Part shown: piece after piece, positions 18,144 to 27,469 of the stretch
Numbering within the stretch: the stretch's first letter is position 1
Layout: each line of letters starts with the position of its first letter
Source: Clostridia bacterium
GTDB lineage: Bacteria > Bacillota > Clostridia > Christensenellales > Borkfalkiaceae
Length of the DNA stretch: 64,000 bases
NCBI GenBank assembly: GCA_017616695.1
Contig: JAFZXN010000030.1
Coordinates: 1 to 64,000 of the forward strand
Direction of reading: 5' to 3'
Program-made: the position numbers and the translations under genes
Notes under the pieces: model-generated
Told to the model about the DNA's origin: nothing
Databases searched by the model: none
What the model saw: the letters and a program-made list of their open reading frames with translations, nothing else

Positions 18144-20684
18144 ATGAAACACAAGAATTTATTTTTAGCGGTACTCGTATCTGTAAGCTTGTTATTCTGT
18201 TCTTGTCTTTCGGCTTGTACCGAAGAAACGCAGAATAACGGCGGCTCGGGCAATAAAGACTCTCACGAAGACAAGAATACCGCAGCTACGGCATTATTAC
18301 ATTATTCTTTCGACGAAGACGGCGGATACAGCACCAAAGATTCGGTCAGCGGAGAAAGTTACAACATCAATTACGTTTTCTCTTATACGAACGCGGCCAA
18401 TCTTTTCAAAGAACCGTCCGAACCGCTGCGTAAAGCGGGCGTGAAAGGCCATTCTTTATATATGGACGGCTTTTCGACCTATCTTACCGACGTCGATTTC
18501 GAAACTCCGAAGTCTGCTATAACGCTTTCCGCGTGGGTAGCGCCGAGAGTTTTCGAGAACCTCGTCAATTACGGTGACGGATCGGAAGCCGCCGGCCACC
18601 CCAGAATGACGGCAGTCATCAATAAAGGCGACATCGAAATGTGCGAAGGCTTTTTATTGGGTTACGGAAGGCTCGGACTTTGGGGCGTACAGCTTGCGTT
18701 GTACAACACGGAAGTCGACGAATATTTCGTAGTGGGATTTTACGATCCCATCAACGCTTTGCCGCTGTACGAATGGTCGCATATAGCCGCCGTGTTCGAC
18801 GGTGAAAGCGGATATATCGCTCTGTTTTATAACGGCGAAAGAGCTTACGAAGCGTACGTTCCCGAATTATCTTCGTGCAGGATAGTCGATTCCGAAGAAC
18901 CTCTTTATATCGGAAAATACGTCAATCCGCAGGTCGAGTTCGGTATATCGCGTCAGAGGATATCCGGACTATTGGACGAAGTAAGCATCTATTCGGGCGC
19001 GTTGACTCCCAAGGATATCAATAACGTCTATTCGGACACCGATTATTCCGGCCACCCGACGCTTGATTTCAGCGAGATAGAGCTTGACTCTTCCGTTTAT
19101 GCGGGCGACAGATATCGTCCTCAATATCACGCGATACCGCCGGCGGTATGGATGAACGAACCCCATTCTCCTTTCTATTATAAAGGAAGATACCACGTCT
19201 TCTATCAGCATAACCCCGCAGGGCCTTACTGGTCGCAGATACGCTGGGCGCATATAGTAAGCGACGATATGGTACATTGGGAATACGTTAAGGACGCCGT
19301 AGTTCCTACTCCCGAGATATGCCCCGAAGGCGTATGGACGGGCGGCGCGGTGATAGGCCCCGACGGCAAACCGTGGCTTGCCATAACCGCGGGCACGAAC
19401 ACGACCACCTGGTCTATCCAGCACGTTGCGTTCGCTCACGCGGTCGATCCCGACGATCCCGACCTTACCGATTGGGTAGTCGAAGACACGGTAACGCTCC
19501 CGCACCCCAACGACGATTCGCAGGGCGAGATAAATCAGTTCCGCGATCCTTTCGTTTGGTATGACGACGGAGTTTACTATATGATGGTCTCCACGTCTAT
19601 CCCCAACGCGGGCGGCTCGGCAAATATCTACACCTCGACCAATATGCACGAATGGGAATACCGCGGATATCTGTATCAGTGCGATTACGGCCGTTATCCG
19701 CAGCAGGGCGCGCATTGGGAATGCGTGGTAATGTTTCCCATCACGACCAAAGACGGCACCGTTACCAAGTACGTGTTGTTCGACTGTCCGCAATACACGG
19801 TCGACGGCTACGTCGTAGATTGCTACTACTGGATAGGCACTTTCGATAAGAACACCTGCAGATTTATAGCCGACAACGACGAGCCGCAGCTGTTCGACCT
19901 CGGAAGAGGCGTGTTCACCGGTCAGAACGGGTACTGCTATCTCACCGAAGAGGATATTGCGTCGGGCAAGACCTCTTACGAACAAGGAAGAACTATCCTT
20001 TACGCGATAGCACAGGGTAAAGACGCCGGCACGGCGCAGAACTACACCGCCGGTTGGGCGCACAACTTCGCGATACCTCTCGAACTGTGGCTCAGCGACG
20101 ACGGCAGACAGATCATAAGAGAACCTATAAAAGAAGCTCAGTCGTTAAGAAGAAACGTCTTGTACGATAACCAAGGCGAAGTCAAGACCGCCGCCGAAGT
20201 AAACGCGGCGATAAGCGAGATACGCGGCGACCTTTTGGAGATAAGAGCGACCATATCTCTCGATCCGACGGCGGCTGCGTATTCCGGCGGGATAAGCTTA
20301 AGATACAACAAAAACGTCGTCAACTCGCAGACGGAAAGAACGGATATAGTCTTCTCCAACGAAGGCGTTTACGTTGAGAGAGCGCAATCTTCGCTCCTCG
20401 ATTACGTCAGCAAGCAACCGAGCAGACTGTATCCGAGCGTCAAGACCGAGTACGACGTGGTGATTCTTCTCGACCGCTCGATGCTCGAAGTCTACGTGGA
20501 CGGATTGTCAAGTTTCACTTTGAGGATATATCCGAAGTATTCCGATTCCGATTATTTGCGTATTTTCGACGACAATGCCGGAGTAACTTTTAAATCGTTG
20601 CAGATATACGAGATGGGCAGCGCGTATTCCGATACGGTCGTGCCCGCCTATTACGGCAACGTCGGCAGTCTTGGAGGTTCGTGA
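18144..20684 (+). CDS. GH32 lipoprotein with Asp-to-Glu change at nucleophile motif
   Basis: An 846-residue surface lipoprotein (lipobox LSAC, Cys25). A LamG/concanavalin-like module occupies about 50-300 and the GH32 catalytic domain follows from about 325. The usual WMNDPNG is replaced by WMNEPHSP (336-343), so the nucleophile position is Glu339. The stabiliser RDP (467-469, Asp468) and a plausible acid/base Glu526 in HWECVVMFP are retained. The C-terminal beta-sandwich ends near 820. A carboxylate is kept, so it may remain active, perhaps with altered linkage or product specificity. I recall similar NEPH forms in other Firmicutes GH32 proteins but cannot check. It is part of the transporter operon and its stop overlaps the next start (TGATG). 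Confidence 0.9.
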   Translation: MKHKNLFLAVLVSVSLLFCSCLSACTEETQNNGGSGNKDSHEDKNTAATALLHYSFDEDGGYSTKDSVSGESYNINYVFSYTNAANLFKEPSEPLRKAGVKGHSLYMDGFSTYLTDVDFETPKSAITLSAWVAPRVFENLVNYGDGSEAAGHPRMTAVINKGDIEMCEGFLLGYGRLGLWGVQLALYNTEVDEYFVVGFYDPINALPLYEWSHIAAVFDGESGYIALFYNGERAYEAYVPELSSCRIVDSEEPLYIGKYVNPQVEFGISRQRISGLLDEVSIYSGALTPKDINNVYSDTDYSGHPTLDFSEIELDSSVYAGDRYRPQYHAIPPAVWMNEPHSPFYYKGRYHVFYQHNPAGPYWSQIRWAHIVSDDMVHWEYVKDAVVPTPEICPEGVWTGGAVIGPDGKPWLAITAGTNTTTWSIQHVAFAHAVDPDDPDLTDWVVEDTVTLPHPNDDSQGEINQFRDPFVWYDDGVYYMMVSTSIPNAGGSANIYTSTNMHEWEYRGYLYQCDYGRYPQQGAHWECVVMFPITTKDGTVTKYVLFDCPQYTVDGYVVDCYYWIGTFDKNTCRFIADNDEPQLFDLGRGVFTGQNGYCYLTEEDIASGKTSYEQGRTILYAIAQGKDAGTAQNYTAGWAHNFAIPLELWLSDDGRQIIREPIKEAQSLRRNVLYDNQGEVKTAAEVNAAISEIRGDLLEIRATISLDPTAAAYSGGISLRYNKNVVNSQTERTDIVFSNEGVYVERAQSSLLDYVSKQPSRLYPSVKTEYDVVILLDRSMLEVYVDGLSSFTLRIYPKYSDSDYLRIFDDNAGVTFKSLQIYEMGSAYSDTVVPAYYGNVGSLGGS

Positions 20685-23233
20685 TGAAAAAACTATTGAA
20701 AATAACGGCATTGGCGTTAGGCGCCGTTATATCGTTCGCGGCGTTTTACGGCTGTGAGCCCGAAAATATCTTCGGAAACAGCAGCACGGGAAACGGCGGT
20801 AATACCGACGTAACGCCGACCGCCTCGTCCAAGGTACTTAACGGCGGCTTTGAAACGGCTACCATCGAAGGCTGGACGGTCGAATACGGCGACGCGTTCA
20901 ACGACGACTGCGTTTCGTCAAACACCTTTTTCACGTTTGCCGACGACGCCAACGACAACAGACTTCCGATAAATCAGACGGGCAACTGGTATCTGACGGG
21001 CAAGGGTTTCCACGGCGACTTCTCGTGCGCGAGGACGGGCGCTATCCGCTCGAATGAGTTCGTTATCCCCGCCGACGGAGTTATGTCCGTCAAACTTGCG
21101 GGCGGCGCGCTCACGGTGGGTAAAGGCGAAAACGCGCCTTTGAAATCTCTGGAAAAGTTATGCTATCTCGGCGTATACACCGTCGAAGACGACAAACTTA
21201 TCGCCATTCAGCATAACGATTACTTCCACGAGCACACCGAAGATTACGTCAACCCAGCAAGGTACGCGGCAGGCGTATACAACACCGATAACTTTTACGA
21301 ATACACCCTCGACCTTTCCGAGTATGCGGGTAAAAGCGCTTATATAAGGATAGTCGATAACGATAAGAGTTGGTATTACGGCTATTTTGCGGTCGACGAT
21401 ATCCGCCTCGGGGAATACGCCGATCCGCAGGAAGAAGGAACGTTCTTCGTAAAGGATAAAAATTACGTTCAGGACGCGACGGCTCCGAGTATTTACGAGA
21501 TAGCCAACGGCGATTTCGAGCTCGGCTCGCTCGCGGGGTGGACGGTCGTATCGGGAGAAGCCTTCTCCGACGACGGCGTCAATTCCGAAAGCGTCTGGTG
21601 GAATGAAAATATCACTTATAACCGCGACGGAAATTATCATTACGGTCATTACAGACCGTCCGCAACGGGCGTTATGCGCTCGAGCGAGTTCATTCTCGGC
21701 GGCAGCGGTTATATAACCTTCAAATTGGGCGGTTGCGCCGATAACGGTCGTACTTATCTCAGAATAATGATGAAAACGGCCGACGGCCCCGTAGAGGTCG
21801 CAAGATATTCCAACACCAAGTATTGGAACTTCCAGTTCCCGTACGTTGCCAACGGAATGCGGCTTTTGAACATGGTACAGTATTACGCAGATCTTTCCCG
21901 TTATATCGGCGAAACGATGTATATCGAAGTCGTCGACGATAACGATTCTTCGGACGATCTCGACTGCATGACGCTCGACAGCATTATGACCTATCACGAG
22001 ACCAAACCCGTTTGGTACGACAAAAACTTCTATCTCGCCGTAAGTAACAGCGACGTTATGGTAGAAAGCGAATATCAGGTCGTAAACGGCGGTTTCGAGA
22101 CGGGCGATCTCACCGGCTGGACGCTTGACGGCGACATCGGCGAAGTGACCGACGCAAGCGGTTGGTGGAACGAAAACCTGCCGTATAACAAGAAAGGCAG
22201 ATATCTTTTCAGCGGTATCGCCAAAGAAGGCGGCACGGGCACGTTGACGAGTTCGGCGTTCACGCTCGGCGGCTGCGGCTATATCACCTATTTGTTGGGC
22301 GGCGGCGGAAACGGCAGACTTTGCTACGTATCCGTTATCGACGCGAACACGGGCGAAGAGCTTGCGCGTTACCATAACAGATATTTCAACGACCGCGGCA
22401 CAGGAACTATCAACAGCGGCAGCAACCTTGCAAACATGGTCTTGTATAAAGCCGACCTTTCCGAATATCTCGGCAGATCGCTTAAGATACGCATAGTCGA
22501 TAACGCCACGTCGTATTGGGGACTTATGACCTGCGACAGCTTCGTTACCTGCTATAACTCCATCGAAGGCGTTCCGACCGACGCGAAGACGGCGAAGGAT
22601 ATCAAGCCCTCGCAAAGCGTTCTCGGCGAAAACGACACGTATCAGGTCTTAAACGGCGACTTCGAGACGGGCGATCTCACCGGTTGGTCGCTTATGAGAA
22701 GAATGGACGGCAGTATCGATATAGGTTACGTTTCCATGCGTGAAGTTTACTGGAAGGATCTTACCAAGCAGTACGGAATGAGCGGAACTTATCTGTTCAG
22801 CGGCATCGAGGACGACGTACAAGACGTGACCGACAAAAAAGTTAATAGCGCCATCGGTGAAAAGACGATAGAAAGCGATAACGGCAGATTCGAAGCCGGT
22901 ATGGGTATTCTCGAAAGTTCGGCGTTCACCGTCGGCGGCTGCGGGTATATCACCTTCAAGCTGGGCGGCGGCAGAAACGCAAACTGCTATATCGAGATAA
23001 TCGATATGGCGACCGAAACGGCTATCGCACGCTATCATAACGACAATATGAGCGAAGGCAAACTCATTCAGTTCAAAGCCGACCTTACGGCGTTTATGGG
23101 CAGAAGCGTCAAGATCCGCGTCGTAGACAACGCGACGAACGATTGGGGCTGCCTTGCCGTGGACGACTTTATAACCCACTACGAGTCGATCGATCTGTTG
23201 CCGACGGCAATTTTGATCGATAATGAATTATAA
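20684..23233 (+). CDS. Surface lipoprotein with four FETGDLTGW carbohydrate-binding-like modules
   Basis: About 849 residues. The signal sequence ends in FYGC, so it is a likely lipoprotein. Four tandem modules of about 170-200 residues start near residues 50, 270, 465 and 650. Each opens with [N]GGFETGDLTGWT or a close variant, has a central GYITFKLGG segment, and closes with KIRIVDNATSxWGxxxxDxF. The layout suggests a jelly-roll fold of the galactose-binding/CBM type. No catalytic domain is seen. GGAGG at 20673-20677 fixes the ATG at 20684, overlapping the GH32 stop; a GTG three bases earlier is less likely. Probably a fructan-binding scaffold; the ligand is inference. Confidence 0.85.
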   Translation: MKKLLKITALALGAVISFAAFYGCEPENIFGNSSTGNGGNTDVTPTASSKVLNGGFETATIEGWTVEYGDAFNDDCVSSNTFFTFADDANDNRLPINQTGNWYLTGKGFHGDFSCARTGAIRSNEFVIPADGVMSVKLAGGALTVGKGENAPLKSLEKLCYLGVYTVEDDKLIAIQHNDYFHEHTEDYVNPARYAAGVYNTDNFYEYTLDLSEYAGKSAYIRIVDNDKSWYYGYFAVDDIRLGEYADPQEEGTFFVKDKNYVQDATAPSIYEIANGDFELGSLAGWTVVSGEAFSDDGVNSESVWWNENITYNRDGNYHYGHYRPSATGVMRSSEFILGGSGYITFKLGGCADNGRTYLRIMMKTADGPVEVARYSNTKYWNFQFPYVANGMRLLNMVQYYADLSRYIGETMYIEVVDDNDSSDDLDCMTLDSIMTYHETKPVWYDKNFYLAVSNSDVMVESEYQVVNGGFETGDLTGWTLDGDIGEVTDASGWWNENLPYNKKGRYLFSGIAKEGGTGTLTSSAFTLGGCGYITYLLGGGGNGRLCYVSVIDANTGEELARYHNRYFNDRGTGTINSGSNLANMVLYKADLSEYLGRSLKIRIVDNATSYWGLMTCDSFVTCYNSIEGVPTDAKTAKDIKPSQSVLGENDTYQVLNGDFETGDLTGWSLMRRMDGSIDIGYVSMREVYWKDLTKQYGMSGTYLFSGIEDDVQDVTDKKVNSAIGEKTIESDNGRFEAGMGILESSAFTVGGCGYITFKLGGGRNANCYIEIIDMATETAIARYHNDNMSEGKLIQFKADLTAFMGRSVKIRVVDNATNDWGCLAVDDFITHYESIDLLPTAILIDNEL

Positions 23234-23252
23234 TAAAGGTCAGGAGGCAAAA

Positions 23253-23402
23253 ATGACTGAAAAAGAAGTTAAGAAAAAACTATTTATTGAAGTCGACGTC
23301 GACGTGCTATTATTTCCGAGCGAAATGATATTGTTGACTTCGGTACCCGAAGGCGTTTACGACGAATTCGATGATTGGGGAGGCTTAAACGAAATATGGT
23401 AA
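23253..23402 (+). CDS. 49-residue acidic peptide of unknown function
   Basis: A short gene with a near-perfect ribosome site, AGGAGG (23242-23247), five bases before ATG. The product starts MTEKEVKKKL, has a hydrophobic/acidic middle and ends in an Asp/Trp/Gly-rich tail (DEFDDWGGLNEIW). It has no signal sequence and no cysteine. The stop overlaps the start of the following lipoprotein gene, implying translational coupling. It could be a small regulator or chaperone for the next lipoprotein, or a modified-peptide precursor; no modifying enzyme is near, so the latter is weak. I do not recognise a family with confidence. Confidence 0.7.
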   Translation: MTEKEVKKKLFIEVDVDVLLFPSEMILLTSVPEGVYDEFDDWGGLNEIW

Positions 23403-23791
23403 AATTAAGCGGTTCTATCAAACTACTCGTCGTTTTATTGGCTGTTTGTTTCACTTTGGTCGTGATGATCGCGTGTAACAGTCAATCTAACGACGACCAA
23501 AAGCAAAGTACGGCAAAGTCTGTCGATTCGTCAGTCGGAGTTTCTTCCGTGAACGGATCGGACGAACATTCGTCCGAGCAATCGTTCGTTCAATCTTCGG
23601 AGCAGACTTCGGAACAATCGACGGAACAAACTTCGGAAGTATCTTCGGATGAAACTTCGGAGCAATCGACCGAAGACAGTTCGACCGAGCAGCAATCGGA
23701 TAGCTCTACCGAAGAAGGGGAACAATCGTCGGAGCCGACGGTCAATCCCCCGAGCAATCCCATTGAAGACAGCACTTATTTAGCGCATTGA
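23396..23791 (+). CDS. Small Ser/Thr/Glu/Gln-rich lipoprotein
   Basis: 131 residues from the ATG at 23396, which overlaps the stop of the 49-residue gene; GGGGAGG lies about 12 bases upstream. A signal helix (about 7-26) ends in a lipobox (MIAC, Cys27). The rest is low-complexity, dominated by SSEQ, TSEQ and STEQ repeats, and ends with a Pro/Asn segment. This looks like a flexible wall-spanning stalk or spacer without a globular domain. It may tether or space a partner among the neighbouring surface proteins. Confidence 0.8.
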   Translation: MVKLSGSIKLLVVLLAVCFTLVVMIACNSQSNDDQKQSTAKSVDSSVGVSSVNGSDEHSSEQSFVQSSEQTSEQSTEQTSEVSSDETSEQSTEDSSTEQQSDSSTEEGEQSSEPTVNPPSNPIEDSTYLAH

Positions 23792-23802
23792 AAGGAGTTA
23801 TT

Positions 23803-26800
23803 ATGAACAGGATTTCAAGTAAAAAGATCAATTTTATAATCGTTTTGGTCGCAATTTTCGCAGCTTTTGCGATCATCTCTTCGCTTTCCGTTATGAAAAG
23901 CGACAATAACGGACGTAATAACGTCGTCTATGCTACCGGTGAAGATATAACTCTTCTCGAAACTAAAGCAAAAGTGTCCGTCGACGAGAAATATCTTCTT
24001 CTCGTCACCGGTTTCGATCCCACCAACCTGAAAAACGACGGTTACTATTATATGGGCTATAAGTACACGGTCGGCGGCGAAAACGTCGATACGGCGCGTG
24101 CTTTGGGCGCTCAGGCGGCAAGATATTACGCTTCCGTCACTTTAAGGACCGATCTCGAAGATCCTTCCAAGACTCACGTCGTTATGCCCGAAGATATTTA
24201 CGGCGAGGGTTACGAAGGCTATAAGCTGCTCGTATACGAAATTGAGTTTACCGAGTCCGTATACGACGAAATAGCCGATTACTCGAATATCTGCGCGTAT
24301 ATAGACGAAGTGGAAAAGGTCGATGAAGAATGGGAGGTCGCAAACTCGAACGTAGGAACGTCTTTCACCTTCAAGAGCAAATACTTCCCCGCAAATAACG
24401 ATTTCGAAACGGGTACTTTGACCGGCTGGGAAAGAGCCGATATCTCTTTGCAGAACGACAAGCATTTTGCCGGCATCTCCGACGCCGAGACTTTCTGGGG
24501 CGAAGGCTATACGATGAACAGCAAGGGCTATTACCTGTCGTCTTACGCGGGTGACGCCGACGAGGCCGCTACCGGTACGCTTACGTCCGGTTCCTTCACG
24601 CTCGGCGGTTGCGGTTACGTAACTTATATGCTCGGCGGCGCAGGCAATCCCCTTTGCTATATCACCGTTGAAAAATACGAAGCTTCCGAGTGGTCGGTGG
24701 TCGCCGTGTACAGGAACACCGCTTTTACCGACTTCCCCGCAGGCGAATATACTCTCGAAGAAAAGCGCGCTATGATAGGCGATACGGTATTCCTTGCAAA
24801 CTTCGTGACGTTCAAAGCAGACCTTCGCTCGTATATAGGCGACACTTTGAGATTCGTTATTCACGACGAGGCCGTAAACGCCTGGGGCGTCGTGTATTTC
24901 GACGATCTCGTCACTTACTATTCCAAAGTTGAAAAACTGCCCGATGGCGCCGTTGCGGCGGTCAACGAACTTGCCGACAAATCGGCTCTTCAGACGGCTA
25001 TAGCGGGCGCTATCGGCTCGCAGGGCGACTATACCGACGATAGCTATGCGGCGTATACTTCGGCGCTTTCTTCGGCTAATACCGTCAACGATTACGTTGC
25101 TTCCACGCAAGCTGCCGTAGACTCCGCCGTTTCGGCGCTCGCTACCGCGACTTCGGGCTTAACGTACAGACTTCCCGCGACGACGTCGGAATCTTCCGCA
25201 AGAAGTTTCGTCCTCGCTCCTTTGGGAACGCAGTCGGTTACTATATCCGATCACGTTGACGAAAACAGCCTTTCGTCCATAACTTACGAGGTCGCTTCCG
25301 GCGATACCGGCGTCGCGACCGTATCGGCTATATCGGAAGGCGCCTTCACGATCACCGCGGTCGACGACGGTGAAACTACCGTCACGTTGACCGTCAAACA
25401 CCTCGGCGAAAGCGTTCACACCGTGACGTTTGCAGTCGACGTTTCGACCGTTCCTACCCTTTTGAATGAGTCGGTATCCGTCGATCTCGACCTCTATGAA
25501 CTCGTCAACAAGACCAATTACACGGCCGATTTCACTGCCAACGTCTCGAATCTCGGCGGTTTGGACCTGACGTACAGCGCGACTATGAAAGTCGGAAACG
25601 GCTCTGCAAGCGCTATAAGTCTGACGAACAACGGCTACACTTACGCTTACGCAGGTCCTTATAACGATACCGCAGTGGTCGTGACCTTTGCCGTTACCGT
25701 ATCTTACGAACACAACGGATCGCAGTCTCTCAACTATAATTACGTTCTCAATATCACCGATTCCACCGCTTATCGGTTAGCTAACGGCGACTTCGAAACG
25801 GGCGATTTGACCGGTTGGACGCTTTCCAATGCGGCTCTCGGTGACGTTATCGAAAATGGCGCGTATTGGGATAACAAGCCTTTCAATCGTGACGGAACGC
25901 ATCTGTTCAGCGCATATACCGTTCTTAACGGAAGCGGCTATGCTCAAAGCGGTAACGAAGGCGCAAAAGGTACTCTCACGAGCTCTACTTTCGTTGTCGG
26001 CGGTTCGGGTTATATAACTTATAAACTCGGCGCGGCAAAGAACGCCGACGGCGTTTGGATAGACGTTATCGATAACTCCAACGGCAATATTCTCGGCCGT
26101 TATTATAACGACTGCTGGGACAACAGCGATTGTACGCTCATACCTTACAAAGTCGATCTGTCGTCACATAAAGGCAAGACAGTCTATCTGCGCGTCGTCG
26201 ACAACGCGACCTCCGATTACGGTCTGTTCTTCCTCGACAGCGTGACCACTTATTACGCTTCCGCTCCTACCGGCGATTTCAATACGGCTGCTGCCGTGGC
26301 TAATGTTCCCGCGAACATTTATTCGCTTTACAACGGCGGCTTTGAGACGGGTAATCTCAGCGGTTGGGCATTCTCTACGCAATACGGTGATTTCGGTCAC
26401 GTAACGGCTGCGGATAACTTCTTCAGCGGCAATACGTACAACAAAGACGGCACCTATCTCTTCTCCGGTATAGAAGATCAGGGCGCGGGCAACGGCGTAG
26501 AAGGCGGCCAAGGTACTTTGACGAGCGCTCCGTTCGTTATCGGCGGTGCCGACTACATCACCTTCAAACTCGGCGGCGGCATTAATCCGGCGTGCTATAT
26601 CGAGGTCCTTGAACTTGAAACGGGCGCTTTGCTTGCGAGATATCACCACGACTCTCCTTCAAGCTCCGGTGCTAACCCCGAAGGCGTTATGGTCCGATAC
26701 AAAGCCTATCTCGGTTCCGGAAACGCCGGCAAGACTGCCGTGATCCGCGTTTGCGACTATGCTTGGCACGCTTGGGGCTGTATGGCTGTCGACAGCTTCG

Positions 26801-27381
26801 TGACCTATTATACGGGCGACGAAGATATCCTCGATGAATGCACGTCCGCTACCGATCATAAGTACGAGGTTGTAAACTGCAGCTTTGAAACCGGTGCTCT
26901 TGAAGGTTGGACTATGGACGGCGACCTCGGTGCGGTCGTTAATAGCGAAAAACCTGAAGACTGGTATCAGACCAACGACGGCAGAAAGGACGGTGATTGG
27001 TTGTTTACCTTCTACGGATACGATCTTCCGAACAAAGAAGGCGGCACGGGCTACTTGAGATCCAAAGATTTCGTTCTCGGAGCAAACGGCATTATATCCT
27101 TCCGTTTGGGCGCGGCTCTTAACACTGACGATCAGGTATACGTCACTGTCCGCCGTGCGTCCGACGGCGCCGTTTTGGCGAAGTTCTTCAACAGATCTAA
27201 CGTCGATGCGACCGGAATGGTGTACTATTATTATCAGTTCGATAACGCCGAAGAGATTCAGTGTTACTTTGAAGTCGACGACTATGCGACCGGCAACTAT
27301 TACGGCTGTTTCGTAGTAGACGACTTCCGCGTCAATCTTAACAGTACTCCCGCCGGTGTGGCAGCGACTGATGAAAAATAA
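23803..27381 (+). CDS. Giant secreted protein with FETGDLTGW modules, FIVAR and Ig-like domains
   Basis: 1192 residues from the ATG at 23803 (AAAGGAG about seven bases upstream). An N-terminal signal or anchor helix (about 8-30) is followed by a unique domain, then a first FETGTLTGWE module (about 200-380), a FIVAR-like helical segment (about 390-455, ADKSALQTAI ... VDSAVSALATAT), an Ig-like stretch (about 465-650) and three further modules beginning LANGDFETGDLTGWT, LYNGGFETGNLSGWA and VVNCSFETGALEGWT. The modules match those of the 20684 lipoprotein, so the two genes share a recently duplicated building block. No enzyme domain or LPXTG motif is visible. Probably a multivalent glycan-binding surface protein. 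Confidence 0.85.
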   Translation: MNRISSKKINFIIVLVAIFAAFAIISSLSVMKSDNNGRNNVVYATGEDITLLETKAKVSVDEKYLLLVTGFDPTNLKNDGYYYMGYKYTVGGENVDTARALGAQAARYYASVTLRTDLEDPSKTHVVMPEDIYGEGYEGYKLLVYEIEFTESVYDEIADYSNICAYIDEVEKVDEEWEVANSNVGTSFTFKSKYFPANNDFETGTLTGWERADISLQNDKHFAGISDAETFWGEGYTMNSKGYYLSSYAGDADEAATGTLTSGSFTLGGCGYVTYMLGGAGNPLCYITVEKYEASEWSVVAVYRNTAFTDFPAGEYTLEEKRAMIGDTVFLANFVTFKADLRSYIGDTLRFVIHDEAVNAWGVVYFDDLVTYYSKVEKLPDGAVAAVNELADKSALQTAIAGAIGSQGDYTDDSYAAYTSALSSANTVNDYVASTQAAVDSAVSALATATSGLTYRLPATTSESSARSFVLAPLGTQSVTISDHVDENSLSSITYEVASGDTGVATVSAISEGAFTITAVDDGETTVTLTVKHLGESVHTVTFAVDVSTVPTLLNESVSVDLDLYELVNKTNYTADFTANVSNLGGLDLTYSATMKVGNGSASAISLTNNGYTYAYAGPYNDTAVVVTFAVTVSYEHNGSQSLNYNYVLNITDSTAYRLANGDFETGDLTGWTLSNAALGDVIENGAYWDNKPFNRDGTHLFSAYTVLNGSGYAQSGNEGAKGTLTSSTFVVGGSGYITYKLGAAKNADGVWIDVIDNSNGNILGRYYNDCWDNSDCTLIPYKVDLSSHKGKTVYLRVVDNATSDYGLFFLDSVTTYYASAPTGDFNTAAAVANVPANIYSLYNGGFETGNLSGWAFSTQYGDFGHVTAADNFFSGNTYNKDGTYLFSGIEDQGAGNGVEGGQGTLTSAPFVIGGADYITFKLGGGINPACYIEVLELETGALLARYHHDSPSSSGANPEGVMVRYKAYLGSGNAGKTAVIRVCDYAWHAWGCMAVDSFVTYYTGDEDILDECTSATDHKYEVVNCSFETGALEGWTMDGDLGAVVNSEKPEDWYQTNDGRKDGDWLFTFYGYDLPNKEGGTGYLRSKDFVLGANGIISFRLGAALNTDDQVYVTVRRASDGAVLAKFFNRSNVDATGMVYYYYQFDNAEEIQCYFEVDDYATGNYYGCFVVDDFRVNLNSTPAGVAATDEK

Positions 27382-27403
27382 TAACACGATTTCTTGATCA
27401 TCG

Positions 27404-27435
27404 ATGCGTGCGCCGCATTATGTGCGGCGCACGCA
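27404..27435 (+). other. Strong intergenic stem-loop between surface protein and GH32 genes
   Basis: TGCGTGCGCCGCA pairs with TGTGCGGCGCACGCA across a TTA loop. There is no T-run, so it is more likely an mRNA processing or stability element than a terminator. It overlaps an apparent ATG at 27404 that I reject as the gene start. Confidence 0.7.
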
Positions 27436-27469
27436 CGAATATCTTCTCTATCAAAAAAGGATAATGGTT

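Noticed and set aside
18969..20063. 364-codon frame on the minus strand
   Set aside because: Antisense shadow of the GH32 lipoprotein gene, with no recognisable domain.
21158..22615. 485-codon frame on the minus strand
   Set aside because: Lies wholly opposite the FETGDLTGW lipoprotein, has no ribosome site and reads as Arg/Val/Ala-rich shadow sequence.
23253..23402. RiPP precursor gene
   Set aside because: No modification enzyme, peptidase-exporter or leader/core boundary nearby; kept as a peptide of unknown function.
27404..27469. Upstream start of the cytoplasmic GH32 gene
   Set aside because: The first ATG is buried in a strong hairpin without a ribosome site; AAAAGGA is correctly spaced for ATG 27470.
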